A stretch of 14,487 bases of DNA from Baffinella frigidus (GCA_026770585.1 MU647017.1:132112-146598); one strand, 5' to 3'; shown: positions 1-6,425, counted from the stretch's first letter. Notes: generated from the letters alone by a model not told the origin. Numbers and translations are program-made.

Positions 1-86
1 CTCTCCCTCTCCCTCTCCCTCTCCCTTTCCCTCCCCCTCCCCCTCTCCCTATCCCTCCCCCTCCCCCTCCCCCTCCCCCTCTCTGC
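1..86. repeat. CT-rich (CCCTCT) low-complexity tract
   Basis: Pyrimidine-only run of CCCTCT/CCCTCC units up to the window edge. It is simple sequence with no coding signal. Confidence 0.95.
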
Positions 87-293
87 GTCCCCGCCGCACT
101 GTCACCCGGATCAGTCAGCTGGTATGTTATGTCGCTCTGCGTCACCCCTGCTCCCTCTGCAGAGGGTGGGGGGCAGAGGTGGCGCGGTTGCTCAGTGAGA
201 GAGAGATGGAAGGGGTACAGACACGGACCCTGCAGGGGCGTAGAGCGAGGGAGAGAGGGAGGGCCGTTGACGCGGTTGCGGCGGGGGGCGCAG

Positions 294-315
294 GTTTTGG
301 CGGACGGGGACAGGG
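294..315 (+). pseudogene. Truncated duplicate of exon a
   Basis: GCAG followed by GTTTTGGCGGACGGGGAC repeats the acceptor and first six codons (VLADGD) of the better copy starting at 458. It then runs into a GA-rich tract. This is a copied splice acceptor plus exon start, not a working exon. Confidence 0.6.
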
Positions 316-402
316 CGAGAGAGTGTGTGAGAGAGGGAGGGAGAGAGGGAGAGGGGGAGAGAGAGGGAGAGGGGGAGAGAGAGGGAGAGAGGAAACTAGA
401 GA
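303..402. repeat. GA-rich purine tract
   Basis: Degenerate GAGAGGGA repeats on the + strand. The open frames crossing it (E/R/G-rich) are products of the repeat. Confidence 0.85.
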
Positions 403-457
403 GGGGTCGGGTCGATCATGGTTCCTCTTCCTGGGAACTCAAATAATGTGTGTGCAG

Positions 458-554
458 GTTTTGGCGGACGGGGACCGTGGGGCGCGGCAGCTCTTCCAGG
501 GCCTCGCCTTCCACCCCACCGCCGACGTGCCTCCCCCCCCCTCCCTCGCCAACA
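458..554 (+). CDS. Exon a of unknown gene (VLADGDRGARQLFQ)
   Basis: Internal exon candidate of the + strand gene; the product is not recognised. It follows a TGTGTGTGCAG acceptor and reads VLADGDRGARQLFQGLAF, then HPTADVPPPP, in the frame starting at 458. Support comes from duplication: the start recurs at 294 and the LFQG(L/F)AF...ADVPPPP part recurs at 703, both in the same protein frame. The 3' border is uncertain; a GT at 555 is the first plausible donor. The proline-rich end may be partly intronic. A dispersed repeat follows at 576. Confidence 0.5.
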
Positions 555-575
555 GTGTTCACAGGGATCATGAGG

Positions 576-685
576 GCTCACCATTTTGGTGCGCCCGGGC
601 TCGTTTTCGCTCCAAAGTTGACGGATTTGTACCGCACACCTCAGAATGTCAACTTGAGAATAGCCCGTGAACCCGAGTGAGGCAG
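576..685 (+). repeat. Dispersed repeat, copy 1
   Basis: About 110 bp, from GCTCACCA to GGCAG, matches 11811-11924 in the same orientation with scattered substitutions. The middle holds an inverted pair AAGTTGAC / GTCAACTT around a variable loop, so it may be a small foldback element. Confidence 0.75.
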
Positions 686-702
686 AGCTAGGAGGTTGGA
701 GG

Positions 703-763
703 CTCTTCCAGGGCTTCGCCTTCCGCTTCGCCTTCCGCCCCGCCGCCGACGTCCCGCCCCCTC
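703..763 (+). pseudogene. Decayed third copy of exon a
   Basis: Reads LFQGFAFRFAFRPAADVPPP, with a 12-bp internal duplication relative to the copy at 458. The 5' half is missing and a telomere-like array follows at once. No splice acceptor is visible. Confidence 0.6.
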
Positions 764-835
764 CCTAAACCCTAAACCCTAAACCCTAAACCCTAAACCT
801 TGAACCCTAAACCTTGAACCCTAAACCCGAAACCT
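764..835 (+). repeat. Interstitial CCCTAAA array
   Basis: Several CCCTAAA units with CCTTGAA variants. Plant-type telomere-like sequence inside the contig and flanked by unique DNA, so it is not a chromosome end. Confidence 0.9.
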
Positions 836-992
836 CCTCCCTCCCCTCCTACCTCCCTCACTGCCTCCCTCCCTCCCTCCCTCCCCCGCCCAGTACCCTG
901 AGCAGTACCCTGAGCCAGGCCTACCCCCACTGCCCCTGCGTTCGGGCGACCGGCCGTATGCCAGATGTATGCGCGTGGCTCAGCGGTTTTCG

Positions 993-1101
993 CATATCCC
1001 TTAAGTGCCCAGTAGGCTCATACGCCCTACGGTAGGGCCCTAGGACCTGCCTAGGACCTCTAGGCCCTCAAATTTGTGGGCATGGCCACTTATGGGATAT
1101 G
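993..1101. mobile_element. TATCCC-family palindromic element, copy A
   Basis: Ends are CATATCCCTTAAGTGCC and GGCCACTTATGGGATATG, an imperfect terminal inverted repeat flanked by TA. The interior holds CTACGGTAGGGCCCTAGGACC. Relatives lie at 3983, 9517 and (inverted) 10055. It has no protein, so it is a MITE-like non-autonomous element by structure. Confidence 0.75.
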
Positions 1102-1139
1102 TTGGCCCCGCGAGAAGCAAATGACTCCGAGCATGGGCG

Positions 1140-1205
1140 GATTCCCGGTACAGGTGCGTCCATCTAAATGACGCTGGGCGTCCATCTAAAGGATTCCCGT
1201 GCTTA
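1140..1205. repeat. Short direct repeats
   Basis: GATTCCCG and CGTCCATCTAAA each occur twice within about 60 bp. This indicates a small tandem or nested duplication. No coding signal. Confidence 0.55.
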
Positions 1206-1317
1206 CACACTCCTACCGAATGCCGCGTACGGCAGGTGTACGCGGTGATGATAGGGGACCGTCCAGTGGCGGCGCGGTACCCCGTCGGAATGCCGGTCGT
1301 CGCGTCCACCGCGTGGA

Positions 1318-1540
1318 CCCTCCCCCACCACCTCCCTACCGGGCCCCAGGTGCCTCCTCCCTCCTTCCTCTGCCTCTTTCCTGCATCTGCGACCCCCCCT
1401 GCCTCGGCTTCCCCCTTCATCTCGCCTGGTGGATCGTCCCCCCCCACCTCCCAACCGGGCCCCAGGTGTCTCCTCCTCTGTCTCATTCCTGCCTCTGCCT
1501 GCCTGCTGCAACCCCCCTCGCCCCTCCTCTCCCCTTTCGG
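1318..1540 (+). repeat. Pyrimidine-rich tandem duplication
   Basis: Two units share ACCGGGCCCCAGGTG(C/T)CTCCTC followed by C/T-rich sequence; a relative with TCCTTCCTCTGCCTCTTTCC recurs near 3597-3655. The proline/serine-rich frames over it shift between units, so it is read as intronic low-complexity DNA. Confidence 0.6.
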
Positions 1541-1655
1541 CGCCTGTCACACCCCCCCCCCCGCGCTCCGCAAACCTGAATTTCCAAACCTCAAACCCTA
1601 ACCCCGAAAACCTTGACCCTCAACCCCAAACCATAAACCATAAACCCTGAAGCAG

Positions 1656-1703
1656 CGGACGCATTTCTCGGTGTTGCTCGACGCTCCTCTCGCAATGTCA
1701 TTC
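1656..1703 (+). pseudogene. Exon b, decayed copy 1
   Basis: After GAAGCAG the frame reads RTHFSVLLDAPLAMSF, matching the intact exon b at 2060 in frame. The second half (RLRYALEGRS...) is absent; a run of CACACGTCTCTGCTTCTT repeats follows. The acceptor AG and start are kept but the donor is missing. Confidence 0.65.
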
Positions 1704-1724
1704 TCCTTGCGTCGTCTCATTCCT

Positions 1725-1822
1725 AGACACACTCTCCTCCTTCTTAGCCACACGTCTCTGCTTCTTTTTAACACACGTCTCTGCTTCTTAAACACATTTC
1801 CCTGCTTCCTAAACACACACTT
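1725..1822. repeat. ACACACxTCTCTGCTTCTTA repeats
   Basis: Four to five imperfect units of about 25 bp, of the ACACACGTCTCTGCTTCTT type, between two exon b copies. No coding signal. Confidence 0.7.
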
Positions 1823-1835
1823 CCACCCCGGGCAG

Positions 1836-1889
1836 CGCACACACTTCCCAGAGTTCCTCGACGCACCGCTTGCAATGTCGCCCTCGTTA
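1836..1889 (+). pseudogene. Exon b, decayed copy 2
   Basis: After CCCGGGCAG the frame reads RTHFPEFLDAPLAMSPS, the same protein block as at 1656 and 2060. It then diverges. The conserved amino acids despite third-base changes (GCTCCTCTC / GCACCGCTT / GCGCCGCTC for APL) indicate that this frame was coding when the copies arose. Confidence 0.65.
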
Positions 1890-1935
1890 GGAAGAGCCCT
1901 CATTGGAGTTAGAAGAGGAGAGCGCGAACCCTCAA

Positions 1936-2038
1936 CCCTACACCCTACACCCTACACCCTACACCCTACACCCTACACCCTACACCCTACACCCTTCACC
2001 CTGTACCCTACACCCCACACCCTACACCCCACACCCTA
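1936..2038 (+). repeat. CCCTACA array
   Basis: About 14 seven-base units, mainly CCCTACA with CCCTTCA, CCCTGTA and CCCCACA variants: a telomere-like derivative. It lies just before the acceptor of exon b at 2060, so it occupies the presumed 3' part of the intron. Confidence 0.95.
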
Positions 2039-2059
2039 ACGGGTTGGTGTGGTTTGCAG

Positions 2060-2167
2060 CGGACGGAGTTCTCGGTGTTCCTGGACGCGCCGCTCGCCAT
2101 GTCCCCCGAGGCGCGCCTGCGCTACGCCCTCGAAGGCCGCTCCACCCACGGCAAGATGGGCAAACAG
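2060..2167 (+). CDS. Exon b of unknown gene, intact copy
   Basis: Best internal exon of the + strand gene; function not recognised. It lies between GGTTTGCAG and GTCATCC, is exactly 108 nt (36 codons) and is phase 0 at both ends. The frame reads RTEFSVFLDAPLAMSPEA, then RLRYALEGRSTHGKMGKQ, with no stop. Its 5' half is duplicated at 1656 and 1836 and its 3' half at 2452 and 2596, all in frame. A symmetric phase-0 exon can be duplicated or skipped without shifting the frame, which fits the copy number seen. No known motif was identified. Confidence 0.7.
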
Positions 2168-2284
2168 GTCATCCATCCCTCGCTCTTCTTCTTTTTTTTC
2201 TTCTTTATTACTTGCAAGCCTGGAGAGGGGTGATCCAAACGTCCATGAGCCGTGCGACGAGCCCCCTGGTTTAGGGGAGACGTG

Positions 2285-2425
2285 CCAGCCACCAGCCGCC
2301 AGAAGTGAACCAAATCGACCATCGCAAACGTTGAATTTCCCCTGCAGACTAAAGGCTCAGCCGTTGGTCTGCAGGAGGTTTTACCACAGGCCTCATCACC
2401 CTGATTTGGTTCTCTTCTGGTGGCT
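2285..2425. mobile_element. Foldback insertion in intron after exon b
   Basis: CCAGAAGTGAACCAAATC and its near inverse GATTTGGTTCTCTTCTGG flank an inner CTGCAGAC / GTCTGCAG pair. The shorter duplicate of this intron (2491-2600) lacks this block, which supports insertion here. Exact ends and any target duplication are not resolved. Confidence 0.55.
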
Positions 2426-2426
2426 A

Positions 2427-2446
2427 TCTCTGTACCGGTACAGAGA
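2427..2446. repeat. 20-bp perfect palindrome
   Basis: TCTCTGTACCGGTACAGAGA is a perfect inverted repeat. Half of it (GGTACAGAGATAG) recurs at 2583 in the sister intron copy. It may be an insertion footprint. Confidence 0.7.
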
Positions 2447-2451
2447 CAGTC

Positions 2452-2490
2452 CTCGAGGGCCGCTCCACCCACGGCAAAATGGGCAAACAG
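2452..2490 (+). pseudogene. 3' half of exon b, second copy
   Basis: Reads LEGRSTHGKMGKQ in frame (39 nt) and ends in CAG before GTCATCC, like the donor at 2168. The following intron is duplicated too, with GTCATCCATCCCTCGCTCT and a later GGGTGATCCAAA...GTCCATGAGCC shared. The 5' half is absent and no AG acceptor lies directly upstream. Confidence 0.65.
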
Positions 2491-2595
2491 GTCATCCATC
2501 CCTCGCTCTGCTGCTTCTTCATTACTCTCAAGCCTCGAGATGGGTGATCCAAAGTCCATGAGCCTTGCGACGAGCCCGCCTCGGTACAGAGATAG

Positions 2596-2630
2596 TCCTC
2601 AAAAATCGCCCACGGCAAACGGGCAAACAG
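2596..2630 (+). pseudogene. 3' half of exon b, degenerate third copy
   Basis: TCGCCCACGGCAAACGGGCAAACAG resembles the exon b end but has indels, and the donor GT has become GG. Not functional as an exon. Confidence 0.5.
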
Positions 2631-2675
2631 GGCGGCCCTCGCGCGCCAGCCAACAAGAGCGAGTTTCTCATCTTA

Positions 2676-2811
2676 ATCTCCATACAAGTATTAATTAATT
2701 GCTTTTGGCAACGAAAATTACTACACGATTTGCTCATAAAAGTAATAGTAAAGCGTTTGTGTAGTAAATTTCGTTGCACCAAAAGCAATTAATTAATACT
2801 TGTGTGGAGAT
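2676..2811. mobile_element. AT-rich palindromic element (136 bp)
   Basis: Ends ATCTCCATACAAGTATTAAT and ATTAATACTTGTGTGGAGAT are inverted repeats that continue inward through GCTTTTGG / CCAAAAGC and ACGAAAATTACTACAC / GTGTAGTAAATTTCGT. The AT-rich composition contrasts with GC-rich flanks. MITE-like; no clear target duplication. The open frames on both strands follow from the palindrome. Confidence 0.8.
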
Positions 2812-3121
2812 GAATCTGTTGGCCTTGCGAATATGTTGGTGACAAGCTGTCAACCTTTGGTTTCTGTTGCTATTGTAGATTTCGGCTTGGCTTGGCTTGG
2901 GTTTGTATCAGGCATCGGGCATCGCGAAAATCGAAAAATGCGTTCTTTCATGCTATTTGAGGCATGGGTTTTATGCCAAGATGGCTGCATCACCCACCCT
3001 TAATATGTCACACAACGCCGAAAATTCACGTTTTTTTTCTTCCCCGATGCCACGACCCGACCTCGGAAAAATGCAAGTGAACCCGAAATGTGCAAGAGCG
3101 ACGTGGCTTCTCCCCTGGCAG
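2812..3121 (+). other. Spacer before exon c
   Basis: No gene is recognised. It contains a GGCTT tandem near 2884-2902 and a lower GC stretch. It ends with TCCCCTGGCAG, which serves as the acceptor of the decayed exon c at 3122. Confidence 0.5.
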
Positions 3122-3197
3122 TGACACGCGGCGCTTGCGAGCCCAGAGATGTCCGCACCACTCCAGGAGATTATCGTTAAGTGGATGCACTTCCGTG
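3122..3197 (+). pseudogene. Exon c, decayed copy with leading stop
   Basis: Following GGCAG, the frame is TGA then HAALASPEMSAPLQEIIVKW, MH. The intact copy at 3315 has TGG (W) in place of TGA. Most other differences are synonymous (CTT/CTC, AGC/TCC, CCA/CCG, GTT/GTG) or conservative (Q/K, I/L). So the frame was under protein selection before the stop arose, unless both copies are spliced so as to avoid that codon. Confidence 0.7.
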
Positions 3198-3302
3198 GGT
3201 GTGTCTAACACTGGTATGGGTGTGTCCAACACTCCCCAGGGTGTGTTGGACACGGTTGCGCGTGTGTCCAACATTCCCCTGGGTGTGTCTGACACTCGCC
3301 CC
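3198..3302 (+). repeat. 21-bp minisatellite, five units
   Basis: Units begin at 3198, 3219, 3240, 3261 and 3282. The consensus is GGTGTGTCCAACACTCCCCTG, i.e. GVSNTxx heptapeptides in one + frame. Unit 3 carries TGTTGGACAC, the inverse of GTGTCCAACA in unit 2, so a 10-bp stem can form. It separates the two exon c copies. Confidence 0.9.
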
Positions 3303-3314
3303 CCCCCCCCCCAG

Positions 3315-3405
3315 TGGCACGCAGCGCTCGCGTCCCCGGAGATGTCCGCACCACTCAAGGAGTTGATCGTGAAGTGGATGCAATCCCGGCCCCCGCCTGA
3401 GGGGG
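3315..3405 (+). CDS. Exon c of unknown gene, intact copy
   Basis: A run of C ending in CAG is a strong acceptor, and GGTGAGG at 3406 is a good donor. The frame reads WHAALASPEMSAPLKELIVK, then WMQSRPPPEGG; 91 nt, so it enters at phase 0 and leaves at phase 1. The first part is predicted helical and the end is proline-rich. Function not recognised. The next recognised exon (3803) needs phase 2, so a short exon may be missed between them, or one border is different. Confidence 0.65.
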
Positions 3406-3802
3406 GTGAGGAGGGTCAAACCGCCGCGCTCCCTCCGTACGTTGCTCCACCCCTCCCCCCCAAACTGGCCAAACTGTCAAATTTCAGAATGGTCATTCCC
3501 CCCATTCTGCCTGCAAACCTGCTCCCGCCCCTCGCTGCCTCCACCCCTCCACCCCTCCACCCCTCCTCAGAGAAGTTTGGCGTTGATTCGGGTCTCCTTC
3601 CTCTGCCTCTTTCCTGCCTCTGCGATCCCCCCTGCCTCGGCTTCCCCAGTTTGGCGTTGATTCGGTTGATGGACCCCACCCTTCGCCCCTCCCTGCCAAC
3701 CTGCTTCAACCCCTCCCTCCGCCCCTCCCTTCAAACTCAATCCAACCCTGAAGCTAGCATCGCCACTTGGATGCATGGAGTGAAGGGTGGATCCCGTCGC
3801 AG
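3406..3802 (+). other. Pyrimidine-rich spacer
   Basis: C/T-rich DNA with repeated CACCCCTCC and the phrase GTTTGGCGTTGATTCGG twice (3579 and 3651), flanking a relative of the 1318-1540 repeat. A frame stays open through it, but it is P/L/S-rich and follows base composition. No supported exon. Confidence 0.55.
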
Positions 3803-3872
3803 GATTACCGAGGAGAGTGTGGGAGAACTTCTCCACGCGGCCGCGAAAGCCTCGTCCCTCTCGCAGCAGGAG
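3803..3872 (+). CDS. Exon d of unknown gene, best copy
   Basis: Between CCCGTCGCAG and GTGTGAAC. After one leading base the frame reads ITEESVGELLHAAAKASSLS, QQE; 70 nt, ending at phase 0, which matches exon e. A probable alpha-helix; function not recognised. Four decayed relatives lie at 4148, 6723, 7050 and 7311, sharing the TCGCAGCAGGAG/GT junction. This is the most complete copy. Confidence 0.6.
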
Positions 3873-3883
3873 GTGTGAACCCT

Positions 3884-3960
3884 CAACCCTCAACCCTAAA
3901 CCCTAAACCCTAAACCCTAAACCCTAAGCCCGAAACCCGAAACCCGAAACCCGAAACCCT
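3884..3960 (+). repeat. CCCTAAA / CCCGAAA array
   Basis: Telomere-like units starting 12 bases after the exon d donor, shifting from CCCTAAA to CCCGAAA. The intron begins almost directly with the array. Confidence 0.9.
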
Positions 3961-3982
3961 AGACCTTAAATCGTACACCCCG

Positions 3983-4082
3983 TATCCCTCAAGTGGCGAG
4001 TAGGCTCATACGTCCTATAGTAGGGCCCTACGACCTGCCTAGGACCTCTTTACGGTCAAATTTGACCGCATCGCAACTTAAC
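3983..4082 (+). mobile_element. TATCCC-family element, copy B (decayed right end)
   Basis: TATCCCTCAAGTGGCGAGTAGGCTCATACG and GGGCCCTACGACCTGCCTAGGACCTC match copies A and C in sequence and order. The right end has only CGCAACTTAA and lacks the GGGATA terminus. Confidence 0.65.
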
Positions 4083-4147
4083 CCTCTGCCAAAAGAAAGC
4101 CCTCTGCCAAACCCGCTATCAAAATCAACCCCTCTCCCAAACCCTCT

Positions 4148-4292
4148 GATTGCCGAGGAGGGTATGAGAGAACGCTGGAGGAACGCCGGCACTGCCGCAT
4201 GAGGGTATGAGAGAACGGTGGAGGAACGCCGGCACTGCCGGCACTGGCGCATCATCGCCGCGGCGAAAGCCGCGTCGCTCTCGCACCAGGAG
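4148..4292 (+). pseudogene. Exon d, decayed copy with internal tandem duplication
   Basis: Starts IAEEGMRERW, parallel to ITEE at 3803, and ends AAAKAASLSHQE. GAGGGTATGAGAGAACG(C/G)TGG and GGAACGCCGGCACTGCC are tandemly duplicated inside, giving an in-frame TGA. The donor GT is AT here, so the 3' splice border is lost. Confidence 0.65.
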
Positions 4293-4298
4293 ATGTCA

Positions 4299-4412
4299 AC
4301 CCTCAACCCTAAATCCTAAACCCTAAACCCTAAACCCTAAGCCCGAAACCCGAAACCCGAAACCCTAAACCCTAGACCTTAAATCCTAAACCCTAAACCC
4401 CAAACCCTGAAC
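4299..4412 (+). repeat. CCCTAAA / CCCGAAA array
   Basis: Same unit series as 3884-3960 in the same order, including CCTAGACCTTAAATC. Exon d plus its following intron start was therefore copied as a unit. Confidence 0.9.
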
Positions 4413-4421
4413 CCAGACCAG

Positions 4422-4466
4422 GAGGAAGATAAGTACGGGGGGATGATGCGGCAGTGGCGCCGTTCT
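4422..4466 (+). pseudogene. Exon e, 5' part, copy 1
   Basis: After GACCAG reads EEDKYGGMMRQWRRS, then diverges. First of nine exon e relatives. Acceptor kept; second half and donor absent. Confidence 0.65.
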
Positions 4467-4617
4467 AAAACCTAACCTTGACCCTCGTTGGTGGTGTCAA
4501 CTTATGTGTATCAACGTTGTAGGTATCAACTTAGTGATACTGTTGGCATCACTATCACTATGCCTCTGAAACTGACCTCGAGGGCCCTACATCTTAAATC
4601 CTGAACCCCCAAACTAG

Positions 4618-4656
4618 GAGGACGACAAGTACGGGGTGACGATGCGGCAGTGGCGC
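4618..4656 (+). pseudogene. Exon e, 5' part, copy 2
   Basis: After ACTAG reads EDDKYGVTMRQWR, then CTAAACC. The downstream GTTGGTGGTATCAACCTA is the same intron that precedes the intact copy. Second half absent. Confidence 0.65.
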
Positions 4657-4751
4657 CTAAACCCTCAACTTTGTTGGTGGTATCAACCTATTGGTATGAA
4701 CCTGGTTGGTACCACGATACCTCGGACGCTGACCGAGTTTGGTGCTCGTAG

Positions 4752-4844
4752 GAGGAGGACAAGTACGGGGTGATGATGCGGCAGTGGCGCCGTTCCACGT
4801 GGACAGACGGCCGCACCGTTGAAGCCCTCTACCACCCGGATAAG
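4752..4844 (+). CDS. Exon e of unknown gene, intact copy 1
   Basis: Between GCTCGTAG and GTGCACG; exactly 93 nt, phase 0 at both ends. Reads EEDKYGVMMRQWRRSTWTDG, then RTVEALYHPDK. A charged, aromatic-rich segment not assigned to a family. The twin at 7939 differs at few bases, with G to A in TDGR/TDAR. Symmetric phase allows tandem use or mutually exclusive splicing with the twin. Confidence 0.7.
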
Positions 4845-4870
4845 GTGCACGCCCTCAATATATCGGTGTA

Positions 4871-4937
4871 TTAAATGTCCTTGTACCGAGCAATTGTTAA
4901 TTAGTACCACGGGAATAGATGGACTGTGCTGCGAACC
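4871..4937 (+). repeat. Dispersed intron block, copy 1
   Basis: TTAAATG...TTGTACCGAGCAATTGTTAA and TTAGTACCACGGGAATAGAT recur at 8057-8124 (direct) and 6970-7045 (inverted, more diverged). The inverted copy suggests movement independent of the segmental duplication. Confidence 0.75.
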
Positions 4938-4938
4938 C

Positions 4939-4995
4939 CGCCGCTCGACCTGGACCGACGGCCGGAATGTCGAAGCCCTCTACCACCCGGATGAG
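4939..4995 (+). pseudogene. Exon e, 3' part, copy 3
   Basis: Reads RRSTWTDGRNVEALYHPDE and ends at a GT. Only the second half of exon e is present. It appears after the 4871 block, as if exon e had been partly duplicated around that insert. No AG acceptor directly precedes the CGC CGC start. Confidence 0.6.
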
Positions 4996-5106
4996 GTCCA
5001 CGCTGCCCCCTCTAGAGCCACACAGGGGTACCTCGCTCATAAGGAGGGGGGTACCTCGCTCACAAGGAGGCTCCCCTAGGACCCTACAGTAGGCCTATAC
5101 CTATCC

Positions 5107-5145
5107 GACGGCTGAAGCGTCGAAGCCCTCTACCACTCCGATGAG
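5107..5145 (+). pseudogene. Exon e, 3' part, copy 4 with stop
   Basis: DG, a TGA stop, then SVEALYHSDE before a GT. More decayed than the copy at 4939; the intron downstream (GCACGCCCCCTCTAGCGCGAC) is shared with the one after 8181. Confidence 0.6.
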
Positions 5146-5275
5146 GTTGCACGCCCCCTCTAGCGCGACAGTGGGGCTACTGGCGATGAACGACACACAC
5201 CGCCCCTGGGACTACGGTAGGCCTATTCCTAGCTTAGCAAGGTTTTGCGAGCTTCATGCCCCGAGGCGGGCCCCT

Positions 5276-5424
5276 CCGCTATCGAGCGACCTAAGCACGT
5301 TTTTAAAAGCTGGGGCCGGAAATCCGGTCTCAGCTTTTTCATTTTGAAAGTCCATTTCCCTTAGGATTCAGGTGAAAGTTTTTAAAGTCCTTGAAAATTG
5401 TGTCACGTCCTCGCTCGGCAGCGG
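5276..5424. mobile_element. 149-bp insertion with inverted ends
   Basis: CCGCTATCGAGCGAC at the left and the inverse of CCGCTGCCGAGCGAGGAC at the right form imperfect terminal inverted repeats. The block interrupts GAGGCGGGCCC...GTGTACGATTTTGAGGG, which is nearly contiguous at 8304-8336 in the sister unit. Target duplication not evident. Confidence 0.65.
5305..5338. repeat. 15-bp hairpin inside the 5276 insertion
   Basis: AAAAGCTGGGGCCGG and CCGGTCTCAGCTTTT pair along 15 positions (two G-U as + RNA) around the loop AAAT. A T-run precedes and follows. It could fold strongly if transcribed; no known RNA family recognised. Confidence 0.6.
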
Positions 5425-5512
5425 CACCGTGTACGATTTTGAGGGGGTTGAGAATGCCGAGGCGGGTTCGTGAAAACGCTCACAGACTATTGGATCACTC
5501 AACTTACAACCG

Positions 5513-5770
5513 CTCTAGCAGGTCTGGGAGTAGAGCCAATCTGGTAGGACTTGGCCAGAGCGAACTTCGAACTAGCGAGATTGCGAACTTCTAGATGGAC
5601 CGTAATTATTAGTAAACACCGATTTGTACTGCAAAATTTGAATTTAAAACACTACATGTCCAAACGGGTCCATCTAGAAGTTCGCAATCTCGCAAGTTCG
5701 AACTTCGCTTTGGCCAAGTCCTACCAGATTGGCTCTACCTCCTGCCAGAGTGGATCGAGGGCTGGATGGG
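5513..5770 (+). pseudogene. Exon f, truncated copy split by a 203-bp element
   Basis: CTCTAGCAGGTCTGGGAG lies left of the element at 5533 and CCTCCTGCCAGAGTGGATCG right of it. Joined through one TA, the block matches the exon f start at 5923 and 8563. It carries a TAG codon and loses similarity after GGGCTGGATGG. Non-functional. The two intact copies provide the uninterrupted site. Confidence 0.8.
5533..5735 (+). mobile_element. 203-bp TA-flanked palindromic MITE, copy 1
   Basis: Begins GAGCCAATCTGGTAGGACTT and ends with its inverse; the arms are about 69 bp with three mismatches. The middle (about 65 bp) is AT-rich. TA flanks both sides (5531-5532 and 5736-5737), while the related sites at 5939 and 8579 carry a single TA. 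This fits TA target duplication as in the Tc1/mariner superfamily (known behaviour; assignment inferred). A 64-residue frame crosses it in both copies but mirrors the palindrome. Confidence 0.9.
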
Positions 5771-5787
5771 AGGAGGGCACAACTTTC

Positions 5788-5824
5788 AAAGGTTGACGGT
5801 TCTAATGTCAACTTTGGCATCGTT
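5788..5824. repeat. Short hairpin
   Basis: CAAAGGTTGAC and GTCAACTTTGG pair around a short loop. The GTTGAC...GTCAACTT core recalls the centre of the dispersed repeats at 576 and 11811. Confidence 0.5.
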
Positions 5825-5876
5825 TGATTGTTTTCGTGGCCGACGAATGTGAACCCCACCCTACTCGCCGCATGGT

Positions 5877-5921
5877 GAATTGGAGCCGTTGCTTCAGGAA
5901 TTAGGCTAACGGCTCCAATTC
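5877..5921. repeat. 14-bp inverted repeat at exon f border
   Basis: GAATTGGAGCCGTT / AACGGCTCCAATTC, perfect arms with a 17-base loop. It ends one base before the exon f start (CTCTACCAG), where the sister copy has the acceptor AACCAG. Here the AG is missing (ATTCG), so splicing would have to use the CAG nine bases further. Confidence 0.7.
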
Positions 5922-5922
5922 G

Positions 5923-6057
5923 CTCTACCAGGTGCGGGAGTACCTCCTGCCAGAGTGGATCGAGGGCTGGATGGAGGGCCAGCGCCGCTTCGTCGACGAG
6001 ACCCCCCAAGTCGGTATCGTCCGCGAGGACTTTGCCGACATTGGCACCGAATTCTGA
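5923..6057 (+). CDS. Terminal exon f of unknown gene, copy 1
   Basis: Reads LYQVREYLLPEWIEGWMEGQ, RRFVDETPQVGIVREDFADI, GTEF, stop (TGA 6055-6057). No N-terminal Met, so it is read as a 3'-terminal coding exon. From about 5936 to 6060 the nucleotides are identical to the copy at 8576-8700, including third positions, while flanks differ. The first acceptor seems lost next to the hairpin at 5877; CTACCAG/GTGCGG remains possible, giving VREYLLPEW... in the same frame. Function not recognised. Confidence 0.65.
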   Translation, partial: LYQVREYLLPEWIEGWMEGQRRFVDETPQVGIVREDFADIGTEF

Positions 6058-6420
6058 GGATATCCGCGGTTCCTCATGAGGACATTCGCGGTTCCTTCTG
6101 AGGACATTCGCCGCCCCTTCTCTCCGCCTCCTGAGGACATTCGCGAGGCCTTCTCTGGACATTCGCGGTCCATTCTTCGACGCTGAAACGCCCCAAGTCG
6201 GCGTTGTCCGGGAGGACTTTGCCAACATTTGGAGCGCCTTCTGAGGACAATCGCCTCCCCTTCTGAGGACACTGGCCGCCCCTTGAGAGGACATTTGTGG
6301 CGCCTTGCAGGGCCTTCTGGGGACATCCGCGGCCCCTTCAGAGGACATTGGCAGCCCCCTCTGAGGACATCTGCCTGTCCTTTTGACAGCATTCGCGCGG
6401 CCTTCTGAGGACACTGGCAG
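6052..6420 (+). repeat. GAGGACATTCGC-type minisatellite, copy 1
   Basis: Degenerate units of about 18-24 bp around CCTTCTGAGGACATTCGCGG begin at the stop codon of exon f and continue as presumed 3' untranslated DNA. Fragments of the exon f end (CCCCAAGTCGG...GTCCGGGAGGACTTTGCC) are embedded near 6190-6225. The minus-strand MSSEGAANV-type frames are products of the repeat. Confidence 0.85.
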
Positions 6421-6425
6421 CCTCT

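Noticed and set aside
179-670. 163-residue open frame on +
   Set aside because: Most of it is the translation of the GA-rich tract and a dispersed repeat. Only the VLADGDRGARQLFQ part is supported as an exon.
1936-2038. CRISPR-like array
   Set aside because: Seven-base units with no spacers; simple satellite. None of the other arrays has repeat-spacer structure.
3090-3878. 262-residue open frame on +, longest in the window
   Set aside because: It joins exons c and d through a 21-bp minisatellite and C/T-rich DNA, with good splice sites inside it. Read-through is better explained by composition than by one exon.
5551-5796. Frame MARANFELARLRTSRWTVI..., conserved at 13153-13395 on minus
   Set aside because: It lies within the 203-bp palindrome; conservation reflects recent copying of the element. 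The two arms mirror each other, and the size and composition give no sign of a transposase.
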